A DNA stretch of 64,000 nt, from assembly GCF_964340395.1 (NCBI RefSeq), contig NC_135556.1:25066223-25130222 (forward strand), read 5' to 3'. Below the pieces are notes generated by a model, which was not told where the DNA came from, did no database searches, and saw nothing but the letters and a program-made list of their open reading frames with translations. The stretch's first letter is position 1. The number at the start of each line of letters is the position of its first letter. Positions 47,126 to 60,200 of this stretch are shown here, one piece after another. The DNA is from Glandiceps talaboti. Lineage: Eukaryota > Hemichordata > Enteropneusta > Spengelidae. The position numbers were made by a program, and so were the translations under genes.

Positions 47126-48131
47126 CACCTGGTGCTTGCTTTGGCTGGCCAAGGTTTGTACTGGTTAGGGGTAAAGTATTTGATTTTCAGGGTGTGGGAA
47201 CTTTAGGACTTTGACCCTAAATTAAACTTTTATTTTGGCCACCACAACAGCAATGTTTCTTGCCTACTAGTGACCACTGTCCACACACACTGACAATCCC
47301 CAAACATTTATACTTCTATGATGTCTGTATACTGATACAGGCATACATTTAAAACAATTGTCAATTACTTTCAAACCTTACACCAAGTCTTGTAACAATT
47401 AAATCATTTACAGTAAAACAAGCAGACACTCAGGTATGCAGTTATGACAAGGATGGCAATACTTCCTATATTCTATCATCACAAACCATGGCCTGTTTTA
47501 CGACAACGTTCTTAACAAGCCTCCCACAGGAAATGTAGTGGTAGAAATAATAACTCTCGTTTGCGAGAATGCTACATTCTTTTTCCATTGCTATGTCCCT
47601 CAATTCCTATTCCTCTTTTGTATTTTATTTTAGTACTTTCAGCTGTAAGTAATATTACTTTCTGTTGGTTGTTTGTAAAGTGAAGTTAATCATGTATTTA
47701 TTTAACTGTGCTTATGTTTCTTTGTTTTGGCAATGTTCTTTTTAAAGAAAGAATTCGTCAATAAAATGAATATGAATATATGTACATGTAAGTTTCACTT
47801 TCCATTGCTGTGTCCCTCAAGTTCTTTTCACAAGCTTAGGTTTACCATTGATGACATGTATCAAACTATGGCAAACAATACACCGGTATATATTTCACAC
47901 ATATACCACATCTTTAAAATCAAGGAAATATGTGAAACACAAAGTTCAACCAAACCACTGTGCATACTACATACATGTATACATTTAAACTTTTGTTGAA
48001 GTTTCCTTCTTGTAATTTCAGAAGGGTGGTATTGGTATGTAGGTAAAATATACATGTAACTGTATTTCCCTGTCAGTTTATTGGGGTTCCCCACTAAAAT
48101 TATGGTACAGTGTATGGATAACTATGTCACT

Positions 48132-48180
48132 GTTACCAGATTCCCCCTGTTACCAGATTCCCCCTGTTACCAGATTCCCG
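48132..48180. repeat. 17-bp tandem repeat, 3 copies
   Basis: Three units of TTACCAGATTCCCCCTG, the last truncated. Intergenic or intronic; no function suggested. Confidence 0.9.
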
Positions 48181-48873
48181 TTAGCAGCGTTCCCAACCCT
48201 TAGCAAAGACACTGTATGATATGGGTTGAACATAACAGTCAACCCATTAGTACTAGTTTCACTATTAGTGAAACTCTCATTCTTGTATTTATTTTATTTG
48301 ATATATCGAATGCTATGGTAATATGTATGGTTATAGTGCCTTCAACTTAGTTGCGCTATTTTAAGGTATGTTAGCGATAAGCGACTACACACTTTTCTGT
48401 TGCCATTTGAAAATTTTCTCAATTCTTTGTAAAAAAAATTTAAAAGTTTCAAGATTTTAGCACCTTATTCTGGCTGTACACACACTACATATGAATTAGA
48501 GTCAGAACTGTTACAGTGAAGTGCAGTACCATCTTTTTATCAGTGTAGTTCCATTGGTTTCCTGCTATACAGATTTACAACAGAAGTACTATGCATGTAC
48601 ATGTACATGGATTTTAGAAATAAGTAAACATATGATAGTCAAGTGTTGTGATGATCAGTCACCTGGAATGACCCTGTACAGATAGCATATTATTTGGTAG
48701 ATCAAAACTTGGCAAGAAATAGATCGTTGGGTGTCACATTTTAACACATAAACTTCAACAAATAAAGGCTCTGAATGAAAAAGCAATTCCTATCAGCATA
48801 TGAGAGCAGTTAAATTAAATGAATGATATCAAGATCATGATGTATGTTAATGCTTGTGAATTAATCTACAGAC

Positions 48874-49573
48874 ATGTCTTCAAAAGTAGGCCAAACTGTA
48901 GACTATGATGAAAACCATGCAGGCAACATTGTTGATTATCATATTGTACAGGTTTCCATGGGTGAGTATAATGTCCCACCCTTCCGCTTGTAACACTACC
49001 TACTTTGAGATATATACAAGTTGTATGTGGGAGGGTCACATTCTTGTTGTGACCTAATAGGTATGCAGTGAAGAAAACCATGGGAGCAGGCCCGCCCTGA
49101 CTCTGAGATACACAGTACAATAAGCTTTAGGAGGCAAGCCCAGCTGACACAGACTCTGCGAGTGACATGTATGCAGTACAATAGTGCAAACCATGTGGGC
49201 AACCACTGTTATTTGTACATTTACTGCAATAAAACTGTTAATGAGATGTGAAAGGCTGTCTCTACAAATTCATTTCTTGCAAGGCCCATGTAACATGTCT
49301 TGGTTATTATAAATAGTACAAACTTTAAGTTGATAAAGAACATTGCAATATTCAACATCAAACTGTGAACACACATCTGATTTGAACAAATAAAACAACC
49401 TCAACATACAAAATTCAAGAGACATGCTGGTGAATTTTCAGGCAGGGAAATAATTTCAAAATTAACAATTATAATTTTTTCATTTGTATATAGATGTTGG
49501 AGCTCTCTTCAATGGCTATGATTTGAAAGGCTCGCATGATGGCAAGTTTGCAGAAAAGAGAATAACTGCTTAA
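48874..49573 (+). CDS. Candidate two-exon gene for a 56-residue protein, unknown
   Basis: An acceptor-like TCTACAG ends at 48871. After it an ATG at 48874 opens 29 codons ending ATG G at 48961, followed by a good donor (GTGAGT). A second exon after GTATATAG (49494-49573) continues in phase (G plus AT gives Asp) for 25 more residues to TAA. The product starts MSSKVGQTVDYDENHAGN, and its end reads GSHDGKFAEKRITA: acidic first half, basic end, no signal peptide, membrane segment or Cys. I do not recognise a family. It would lie antisense within the 5' part of GLIS2. Well-formed splice sites and protein-like composition favour a real gene, but 56 open codons can occur by chance when splice sites are chosen freely. 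Confidence 0.35.
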
Positions 49574-49660
49574 TCTCTAGTGCCCTAAAAATGAAAAAAA
49601 CATTTATATGTTTTGAGATTATATCGAAGTGTTACAATCACCTGTCATCAAGTGTCAAAC

Positions 49661-49914
<254 letters not shown>

Positions 49915-50559
49915 ATGAATTATTGTCTGTAAGTTTATATGAAAGTAATTTGTGGTCAAAGTACAGATTACATATATTAATTTCAAACACATTATTATCA
50001 AATGAAATACTGGCTGCCATTCATATTGTTTTTCAGGGCTATTACCATTAAGTGATTAATTGGTATTTTAATACAACCTACCCTCTAATGTAAACAAATT
50101 TTGTCTACTGAATACATATATTTCTATCATGGTAGTGTCAGAGGTGCCAGACTACTTAAAAAGCATTGACCCCTGACCTTCTCACACTGATGTGAATTAT
50201 GTTTAGAGTTTGAAATGTCAAAAAAAACATTTTATATTGTATAATTTCTAATATCCGTTTTTTGCCAAGGGTTGAAATGACACTAAGTATTGAACAACAA
50301 TAATGTCATAGTTATGGTTATTAATATTTGTTATTTGTAATTTGATACAATAAAAACATATGTCTAGAAATGATGGCTGTCCTGACAATTTAACTGGGGG
50401 AGGGGGGCACCTTATTTTGTATTACGATAGGTTTTCTATCCTGATCAGCTCTACCAATATTACAGGTAGTTCATTATATTGTTTGAACTACAGTCATGAT
50501 ATTTGATAACCATATATCTACTGTCGCACTTTTCAAGATGTTGTTTGTAATGACACATA

Positions 50560-51230
50560 GCATTAACCCTGGGGATACGAAATTGGACACCAATCACGTA
50601 AGCCAACATCTGTCTACACCTGTCATCCGTCATTTGTTAGCTTCCGGCTGACCATAGCCACACCGGCTGATCATGCCCTCTTCCTCGGGTCAAATTCATA
50701 ATATTGTTTAGTGTCGGTATAAACATTGCTGGTTCGCATAAGGTGAACCATATGACATGCAAAGAATCATTTGGATAGAAGATATCATAGCGTCAGATGG
50801 AAGTAAAGCAATGTTGAGAAGTAAACTCGATTGTCGCCGGAATATTTGAAGCCACGCCAAGCCTCTAAAAGAGAGTGTCTTTGCCGCTAGATCACTCCAA
50901 TGATCGTTCAGAGACATTGGAATGTTGTTGCTGCTAGCCAACAAAAGGAACCCTTAAAATTAGAATGAAAACAAAACAAACCTTTCCAAACGTGGAGCCC
51001 AAATTCTTCTATGTTGTCTCGAAAGACGTTATCTCCTGTTTTGTTAACGGTAATATCACTGCAAAAGACAAAACGTTCGAATTTTCCAAAATTTTCTAAA
51101 AACCCACAGGAAAAATCGTCTCGGAAGATGACAGCATGGAGCCGCACATACAGCGCTTGCGCAGTTCAATTAAGACCCCCAACATGCCAAACATAGCTTT
51201 GATTGGTTGGTTGGCCTCTGTTGTGTCATG
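50560..51230. promoter_or_regulatory. CpG-richer candidate promoter, probably of GLIS2
   Basis: Base composition shifts here: CpG is frequent compared with the flanks. Motifs include CCAAT (50590-50594), inverted CCAAT (ATTGG at 51202-51206), and an NRF1-like GCGCTTGCGCA (51153-51163) followed, in minus-strand sense, by a non-conserved open stretch (51144-50990) that ends in a GTTTGT donor-like site. GLIS2 lacks a recognisable promoter next to its first coding exon, so a non-coding first exon around 51.1 kb with a ~7.5-kb intron is a reasonable reading. This is inference. Confidence 0.4.
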
Positions 51231-51432
51231 GGGATGTCATCCACATTTGCAGTCTTGACCAAGTCTCTGCAGGGGTGCGAAAGTACAGCGCACTATCAAT
51301 GAAAACGAAGACACCCAATGTTATATATTTTTTTGTTTATGATTATTATGTATACTTTTTCTTTCGTAACCACAAGGTGTACTATATACTTTATGATGAC
51401 AGTAAACATCTGGAAGTAAATGTTTTCCCTTT

Positions 51433-51482
51433 ATAATTATTTATTTTTTGTTGAATATTATTCAACAAATAATAAATAATTA
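51433..51482. repeat. Near-perfect 50-bp palindrome
   Basis: TAATTATTTATTTTTTGTTG and its inverse CAACAAATAATAAATAATTA flank a short centre (AATATTATT). One mismatch in ~24 per arm. It could extrude as a cruciform. Possibly the remains of a foldback element. Confidence 0.85.
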
Positions 51483-51780
51483 TCTCCTTAAATGAGATCT
51501 CCAGACATTGTGACTATCAATCTCGTCAATATACTAGTATTTTTAACCAAAGTATCAATATTCTGATGTGCACCTGAAGGCGTTATATTTGCGCCCTCAG
51601 CCGGTGAACTTTGGGGATGTGTCGCGATCCGTCATCAGTGTTACCTCAGACAGAGTCCCTCCACTGTCCATGGTTACTTGTACGTATGGACACCAATGCA
51701 CTGCAATGTCAGTAATGTTACAGGTGCATCCAGACGATGCTTGGTGCTTGAGGGTGTTCAGTAGAATACATTAATATGCA

Positions 51781-51788
51781 TGACGTCA
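51781..51788. promoter_or_regulatory. Consensus cAMP response element
   Basis: A perfect palindromic TGACGTCA in a CpG-containing stretch. A full CRE is rare by chance (about once per 65 kb), but with no mapped start nearby its target is unknown. Confidence 0.35.
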
Positions 51789-54700
51789 GCGGCAAGAGCA
51801 TTCTCTCCATTTATGATACACTATTATTAATTCAGCTCTGTAAATATACGCTTCGAGGTTTCAGCCCGGGTTTCAGACACGTCTTCAACCCACTCCGAAA
51901 CGAGCGGAGATGTGTCGGAATTATAGAAGCGCATATCCAGAGCTATGTTTTATTGAGATTGCTTTATGACAAAGTTATCAATATTAAAACCAACAGAAAA
52001 ATTATAAAACACACAAATTATCAGCTTTTCAAATGGTCACTTTGTTTTTAGAAGTCCAGTGGCTAAACGTAGAAATTATAAAAATAAAAAATAGTAAAAC
52101 CAATACATTTGTCATTTTTGATCCTGTGGTCTGTGTCTGGTCGACGAGGCGTTTGTGATCAACGTATTAACATTATATGCATAATATACATATTGCATAA
52201 TGTCGATATATCCTTAGCTGGGTAACTCTTGAAATTCAGTGATATGCGCTCGACACGTCTTCATTCCACTCCTGGGAAGAAGCCTAAGCAAGGTATGCGG
52301 AAACTTCGATTTTTTAAGACCTACCATCAACTTCAAGTGCGATACACACTACGCCAAGTCGGTCAATTTTTAAGTCTCAACTTGAACATATTATTAAACT
52401 CGCCTTTTTTCATTTTTTTCAAAATATGTTATTGTAGCTTTTGACCAATTTCCGCAATGTTTTAGTGTCATGTATACTTGTTGATAAGCATCTTTGATCA
52501 CCTGTTTGTCTGGATACTGACGCTATATATATAAATAAATTATTAGTTATTATTTAATATTATTTATTATCATTATTATATGTAAACTTTTGGTATTTGA
52601 AGAGTAACGTGTTCAGTGTTACTAGTAATATGGTTGTTAAATTCCCAATCACAGTGTCCTTTACATAATGCATGTATTCGCAGACACCTGACGTGTGTGC
52701 ATAAATATAGTATATTAAAGATTTAATACCGGACTACAACTTGAAAGCCATATATACCTGCGGCGTCTAGCTTCTTTTCCCGTTCATCTTTAAGGCAAGA
52801 AGTCTGACTACCTGTATGCTAAAAATAGTATACACAATCTGACAAGGTTTAGGGCCTATAGTTTTTCTCTGAAACTTAATTATCACATACACTATGATAA
52901 TTTCAAAGGTTCTCTCCAAAGTAGTTTGTAACATTTCGAAAGTTCCGATTGCGCGTTGTTATCCTATTCAGAATAAAATGTATTTCGATAACGATATTTG
53001 TGTCACGCCTTATAAGACGAAAGGTATAATAGCTGGACAACCAGTGTGTTCGTGGCGACGATGTCATATTTTCTCTTTGTATCATACGAAACCACCAATA
53101 CCATGAATGAGCGTGTACCCACGTACTTTTCACCTATAGTCCTTTACAAGTTAATCTCAACCCCGGACATATTACATTTGCATGGCATGTGAGTCTGAGG
53201 AAAAAGACGGTTTACTTAATAACGAAATTAGAGATATTGATTTCTGATTTAAACAGATCCACTCGTAGTCACAAAGTCTCGATCGACTACGACTCTTCAA
53301 AGCGAAAAAAACTAACAGGTTGATAGTTGCTAAGGTGACTGTCGAAAGTCGAATACTTTAAATCGTGGGAATCCATGCAAGCAATCCGCCAGAATGATCT
53401 TCATGGGATTTGGCACGTGATGCCAATAGGTCATCGATGTATGTGACATATATTAGGATTCCGATATCACAAGGACGATAGCCAATATGAAATATATTTG
53501 TACATGTTGTTCATGTGAAGTAAACTTACAACTTGTGTTTGCAGTACATTGAAATATAGCTACATATCCATAGAACATACTGTCATGAATTTGTAATTAC
53601 TGTCTGCGTTCAGACATGAGACTAGGCTGTTTATACATGTCGCCAAACACCTAGTTAAAGAAATGAATATATTTGATTGCAGCACAGACAACTATTCTTG
53701 TCTGTGATTGCAGTAACTCACATGGGTGTCAAGACAATAGGTACACTAATATCGTATGTCTGGAGATGTCATTCACTGAGTTCAAGTTTATAGTGTCCTT
53801 TGTTTCATTTCCACGACGCTCATAATTATGCATGACCTATTGTTATCTTAACTTTACACGATGCAACTCATGAAGCAATTCGTCGCATGCGACGAGGCTT
53901 GCAAGTTTAGGAAGCCCAGCTCTAGTGCGTGACTTATTGTGATTTAATTATAACGATCATAGCGTGCCGTAAAAATTAAAATAAGAATATTCAAAACAAC
54001 TTTATATAAGTAGCACCTTCTGATCTAATTTGGATTTTTATTTTCTTACACTTTTGATATTTTGATGATAAAAAATACATGTCTAAAACCTTGGATAACA
54101 ATTATTATTTTCCAGTATTTTCACATGTAAAGTGTAAGTTTTGAACGAGATAACCAAACCTTCAAAATTATGATGTAACGCTTTATCACATTCGCTAAGA
54201 AAGTAAAAAACCCGGAGGTGTAACCCATTGATTCAATATAAATCTTGTATCATACATTATCTCATATTATATCATCATGTCACTATACTCTTGGTATTAT
54301 TTGCTGTAATAGGGTAACGTTTAACACTTGTAGTTATTTCTAATTATATATTTATCAAGTTTCAGGGTCACAGACTAGACTAGACTCAGGCAAGACTAGT
54401 TCAGGTCAAACTGTTTCTGTGGCCATCGCAAGATCTATCATCATGATCAGGGCCTAAAATGTCTTCTTCTTTTTTTACATATGATGTACATATTTTATTT
54501 TTGTATCTAGTGAAACAGATATATTGGAACTTGAAGTGCTATCAGGAGTGATATTCTGTGCCAACGGTCAGCCTACTTTCCAAACCATATGTAATTACTA
54601 CAGCATACATTCATATCCTTCACTCTTCAATACTTCATTGAACCGTATACGTACCCTACACGTGTACCATGTACCCCACAAGAAGCTTTTACATGTAATA

Positions 54701-55879
54701 CTAAACTGATTTTATTATAATTGTGAGATGAAGAAGACGGCGATGGTTCTGCTGAAAAGGAAAACAACCAAAACAGCAATATTTTCATTTCAAATTACAT
54801 GTATCATAAGCTTAGAGTAAGAGAGATGGACTGTATGTAAGCTTACATAGGTGTAACATTTATCTGTTTAATATTCGAAATAAATTTTACAATTAGTTCA
54901 AGTGTACCATCAGAAATTACCATTAAATTATTTTTTTAAATTGGAAATCATTAAATGACAAAAAACGAAAGGGCCCATTTCTCACTGTTATTGTGCGAGA
55001 TCAAAGATATCTGAATTAAAGTGCCATCAAGATCGTGCAGAATTTACTTTTCGTTCAAAGAAAAAAATATTGATATGTTTGTTTCCAATAACACGACTTC
55101 AGAAAATTGAGTAGGTAAGTCGTAATTTTAATTTATTTTATTTTACTTTTTTTTTAATTGCTTCGACCCCAAGATAAAATTTTCGTCGGTCACACTACTC
55201 CCGATACTTTGTGTAAAGTTGTAGAGGTGTAAAATGAAGACAACTATAATAAGTATAGACGAACCCGTTCTGCAGATTGTAAGCTTTATAGTGCTATAGT
55301 CTAAAAAAAAAACCTTGGTTTCTCTATGGAATATGATTTTTTTTAAAGTGACCAGAGATGACTCAAAGGCTTGAAGCTGTACACGAATATAGAAGTAAGT
55401 TGTTACCATTTTACCTTTTTGCCCCAAAAAATGTTTACGGGGTCGGGGATTTAAACTAGGGTCGGTAGTATTGGCCTTTGCAGGCACCTTCTGCCCAATT
55501 CGAGGTTCAAATTGTAATACAAGAGTGTAAAAATGCTGTGCATGGAAGTTCCGAAATACATTGTATACGGGTTCGATTTATAGCCAATGTTGCATATACA
55601 TGGTGTTACACAGCCAGGTCATGTGATACAATAATTGTATCAAAATGTATAATACTACATGCTAGGGCTATGGGCTGCCTTGGTATAATACACTGTACTT
55701 TACTCAAAAGCACTATTACTGTACTGTCCAATGTGTACGTGTGTAGGCCCACCCTTTTTCAAGGGGGTGGGTAAGAAAGAATATGATTGCATTTTACATA
55801 ATATACCGTACTATATAAATATCAATGATTTATTGTAAATGTTATTATATCGTTTGGAAGCGAGTCACTCCTAGCCCGA

Positions 55880-57084
55880 CTGCCACTCATTTGCAATCTC
55901 ATCATGGAGACCACGTGTTTTATGTTCATTGACGAGCCGCCGCGCCTCGCCTCACTAAGCGCTAGCACTAGTTTAACCCCAAATGAAGGAATCGGACCGT
56001 TTTCCTAAGTGCAACGTTTCCCCTTCCTCACATTCACTAACTCTAGGGTCACACATCATGAATAAATTGCAACTTCATTCAGTCCCACAGTGCTGACGAC
56101 GGCACCAATAACATGAAACGTCAACTGGGCATGTAGTGTTTACAGTGGCAGCGTTCCCATGGCCTTGTCTGCGATAGGAACACAGAAACAACTAGCAGAG
56201 GGAAGGCGGTCATTTAGTTGTAACAGCTGATGTAAATAAACAACAGCTGACCGCGTGGTGAAAACCCGCGGAATTTGTGATATCCAATCAGCTTTCGGGT
56301 CGAAATTGATGTACGGGGATATTTTTAGAAATAATTACAAGGTTGTCAAATGACAGCACTCTGATTGGCTGTTAGGGCATTCCATTCATTGATGTCATTG
56401 ACCTGGAAAGCGGGGGAGAGTTGTATTGTAAACAATATTATATAGATTATTAGCAGATATACTTTTTGTTTGAAATGACAAAAAATACACTAGATCAGTA
56501 CATAACTATGTTATGATACATGATTTGGAAAAGTAGTGTTTTTAATCATATTTTTGAAACAACTTATCGACTATATTAATCAGCGTAATGAGCAAACCGT
56601 TTCTATATTCTCCCAACCTTTCACTGAATGGAATTTTATACAGCTGTTGACATTATTTGCTTGTTTCCCGCGCCATGCCAACTGTCAGCTGATCCAGCCA
56701 ACGAGCATATGTTAGTCATAAAAAACATTCATCCGCTGAAACTAGTCCTAGAAATGATAAACGTCAAAAATATTTTCTGTTTCCCTTGTATTGACAAAAG
56801 TGGCTATGGTCACATGGCATTCGTAATTCTAATCGAAAAATACATAACTCTGAATTTTCAGTTATATTTTGTGCACGACATTGTTGTCAGACGTTGTAGT
56901 ATGCGGAGTGATAAAGCGGTAAAACGTCTTTTCAGCTGAGTGCCGGCCCAGCTGTTTCCCGCCAGAAAGACACACCATTTACGCACCCTTCTTGAAGCCG
57001 GTAACGAAGACCTAAATTTTGGGATATTCGAATTAGTGAGAATTTGCGTATTTGCGTCACAGTGTTACTTGTTATTTGAAAAAT
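55880..57084 (+). promoter_or_regulatory. TFAP4 promoter and 5' UTR region
   Basis: The ~1.2 kb before the TFAP4 start codon is richer in CpG than elsewhere (e.g. GAGCCGCCGCGCCTCGCC near 55935). It contains one CACGTG MYC/MAX-type E-box (55912-55917), CCAAT boxes in both orientations (56284; ATTGG ~56366), two E2F-type TTTCCCGC sites (56664-56671, 56955-56962) and six CAGCTG E-boxes. In mammals TFAP4 is a MYC target through CACGTG sites in intron 1; one such site lies upstream here. The start of transcription is not determinable. Confidence 0.6.
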
Positions 57085-57202
57085 ATGGCATTTCAGGTTA
57101 GAAATCCGGAAAAGGCCAAAGGTTTGCATGATTATCGCGTACAACACGATGCTGTCGGTGGTCTGTGCAGGTAAGGGTTTTTAAAAGCAGCCATGTCAGC
57201 TG
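56224..57202. promoter_or_regulatory. Cluster of seven CAGCTG E-boxes around the TFAP4 start
   Basis: CAGCTG occurs at 56224, 56244, 56641, 56686, 56933, 56949 and 57197. This hexamer is the known recognition core of AP-4, the product of the gene that follows. Random expectation is about one per 4 kb or less in AT-rich DNA, so seven in under 1 kb is a strong local enrichment. More scattered sites follow in intron 1 (57869, 58592, 59587, 60175, 61309). Confidence 0.6.
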
Positions 57203-60200
57203 TTCGAGGCGTAGTATTTTCTAGTATTTTTTTTATTTATTAATTCTGCGATATTTATGTGTCATCTTAGCATTCTGCAAGGCAGAATATACTTGTTTGC
57301 GCTTGTAAAAAATAATTTCGTCGTGTGTTTTGATAATTTTGTTCAATCTGACGAAGAATAATACCGGCGAAAAAGATGAGAAAATTCAGACTGCATGTTT
57401 TGAAAACGCGATCACATGGCCTGTGTTGACATTATGTATGGCAATAATTTTGCCTCATAATCGACTCAAACAACGCATATAGGGAGTTATTCCAATGTAC
57501 AATGAAGTGTTTTCATAGTAAGATCAACTGTAGAGAATATTATTTCCTAAAATTGTCGTTTACTATTTTTTAATAATTTTTATTTACATTTTCCACCTGG
57601 GCGTTTCACGTACGCATGGCTTCATTGACTGGATAGCCGTAAAATTTAGAACAAGCATGTTTTTGCAAAGTATTCTTTTCGAAAGGGGTGTTTTGTAAAG
57701 AGAACTGAATTTGTCCAAAATATGAGCCATACGAATTTCGGATATGAAAATTCAAGTGTGTATTTTTGCAGATTTTATATTTTAAATACAGATCATTTTG
57801 GCAGGCGGCTGTAGCCTTTTGTTATGAATGATATGAGGCGTATGCAAATGAGATAGTGTTTTGTTGATCAGCTGTGCTGTTATACATAGGACATATTGCA
57901 AGTTAAAGAAAAATCAGTTGTTTTGTGCAGGAGATTATTTTGAGTGCGCAAAATATTTAGATAAATACAGCTACCTGCGTATGTGTAGCCCACCTTGTTG
58001 TAGATTTTGAAATTTTGCCAGATAGTCGATCCACTTCACACTCGCTGAAATGCGTGTCTGACACTGCAAGTGGGACGAAACATTGAACGCAAATCGAGAA
58101 AAAGTTAGCTAAAATGCCTTCCTGTGTTTAATTCTAAACGTCATATTTTCGTTGATAGTTTTGTTAGTGCAAAATTGGTAAATAAATTACCCTTCGCTGT
58201 CTAATTTCATTTTATGTTTCTGTATTCGAAAACGGAAGAGATCGACGGACCTCACTGAAAGTTGGCATCATGCCAAAATCGCATTGCTATATGCGATGGA
58301 ACGTGCTACGTTGGTTGATGGGTGGGTATGTTAGATAAAACTGTGAGGGGCACTCCGCGGGGCTTGCTTCAGTAACCAGATAAAATCTTCATATTACTCC
58401 AGAACATTTACAAATTAACATAAATTTGATACAGTCATTTATTTTCATAATGGTTACACGCCAGTAAAGTATAAAAAGTCTTGAAATAAGGTAACTGAGT
58501 GATGATAATGGAATAAAATATGAATGCATTATTCATGAAGCATACAGTTATATTCATACTTAGAATTCCAAAAATACTGTCTATTCTCTCCCAGCTGGCC
58601 AGTATTAAATCAACTTGTAAAACAAAAGTAACCCATAACCTTGATTGTTAGGCAACTGAAGTGAATGGAAATATTAACAAGAGTATCATAAATATTGGCA
58701 TTGTGCCAACTTACTCCTAATGAGTCACCATTGGAGTAGTGTCATGAAACTTGCGGTTTTGTATTTCAGTCAATGGGAGTTATAAGAGCTTCAAAACTGG
58801 ATGTTTTGTATGCTCTAGGAAATGTTTCCGCCTAGTAGTTTGATCAATGGACAACTTTCACAAGCATGTCTCTATAACATGAAAAAAATAATTGTATTAC
58901 ATTGTACTGTGGAAACTACCTGCATATTGGCATATGTCACAATTTGTAATTAAAGTTTACCAACAAAGAAAATATGAAGTGAAGAATTTTCTTTCAAGTC
59001 ACCAAATATATTTTGATTTTTGAAACTGACTGCTATGATTGAAAAGACTGACAAGGGAGATGAGAAGAAAAAAATGTGGACAGAGTGCTGGTTTGGTGTA
59101 TTTAAGGTGTGGCATATATTTGTACTTATAAAGATTGGTATTTGATAAAGATATGTAAGTCACATGGCCTGTCTAACTCTTGCATCATGATAGGGGGCCA
59201 CTAAAAGATACGACATTTGAAAAGGAGAATATAATTTTGTTTCTTTTTTTAAATATGAAAGTAAACCCAGTAGAGTTCTTTTTTGCTAACCAACCATTTC
59301 TCCGTCTTGATTGAAAGACCAAAATAAATTGACTATATTTGGAGTTGAACTTTGACTAGTTAATTACTGATGTGACTTCGATGATTACTGGGTCAATCTG
59401 ATTAAATGCAGGGCATGTTTGATTTGTGCAAGTCATACAAAAACATCGCCAGTGTATGTTGTGGTTTGTTGTTTTGGTCAAAGGTCAACTATCATTGTTT
59501 GGGTTTTTCAGACATGTTTACATGGAGTGTACAGAGTTCAGTCATGTGAAAATGTGTCAAAAGTAAATAGATAGCACAGAGATTGTCAGCTGTGTTTGTA
59601 AACAAAAACTTGGGTAGGGCCAGATACAGTAGGTCATACATAGTAAAGATCTCAAAGAAGTGTCTTTGAATATGAAAGTCTACATGAAAAGAATGTTTTG
59701 TTAATTTCTGTGGAATTTTGAAATCCAGAAATATAGCTGTAAATATCCATTTTAAGAATATATAATGTGAGAGGTAAAGAAATTATTTTCAATAAGTCTG
59801 TATTGTAGTTCGTAAAACATTACCATGTATGCACATCCCATAACTAGACAAAACAGACAGCTTCATTTGAATATAGTGTGGTTTATGGGAGTCAGTTTTG
59901 GGTCAAGGGAGAATTGGGTCAGTGCATTGCCCTCCCCTCCACGCAGTTTGACCTGTTACCCCCTCTGATAGTAGTAAGAATGGAGTACCGATTAATTTGC
60001 ATGATAAAAGAGCTGGTTATGCATGACAGGTGTAGGGTTGGCACAGTGCCAAGTTTTAATGTTTATGATGACATCACCTTGTATGGGCTATACAGATGGC
60101 AGGAAAATAATCACTGCCTACTTAGACATTCAAATGTTATTCATATTAAATGCAGAGAATATTTATCATGGAGGCAGCTGTTTCATTGACTTGGCAGTGT

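Larger units (their letters stand above)
43519..48871. other. Upstream of GLIS2 coding exons, mostly non-coding
   Basis: Probable GLIS2 5' intron. It contains a degenerate ~30-bp minisatellite (45575-45935), a pair of related dispersed repeats (45250-45570 and 46715-47125), a retroposon-like tail near 44640-44745, and a 17-bp triple repeat (48132-48180). No further coding exon was recognised. Confidence 0.55.
51231..55880. other. Spacer between GLIS2 upstream region and TFAP4 promoter
   Basis: About 4.6 kb without recognised genes. Contains a near-perfect 50-bp palindrome (51433-51482) and a CRE (51781-51788). Two stretches of higher complexity (51560-52300 and 52890-53130) may be regulatory or old coding sequence, but no motif supports a gene. 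Confidence 0.5.

Noticed and set aside
50990-51147. Minus-strand open stretch reading like a protein (DDFSCGFLENFGKFERFVF), considered as a methyltransferase-like first exon
   Set aside because: No in-frame ATG, a stop just upstream, and no downstream exon continuing a known fold. More likely 5' UTR or promoter sequence.
52243-52291. A short basic open stretch (MRSTRLHSTPGKKPKQ) before a GTATGC, considered as a first exon
   Set aside because: Only 16 codons, weak donor, and no downstream plus-strand exon before TFAP4 that would continue it.
52894-53133. Overlapping 70-76 codon open frames on both strands in a higher-complexity stretch
   Set aside because: No recognisable motif, no good splice pairing on either strand, and no neighbouring exon in phase.
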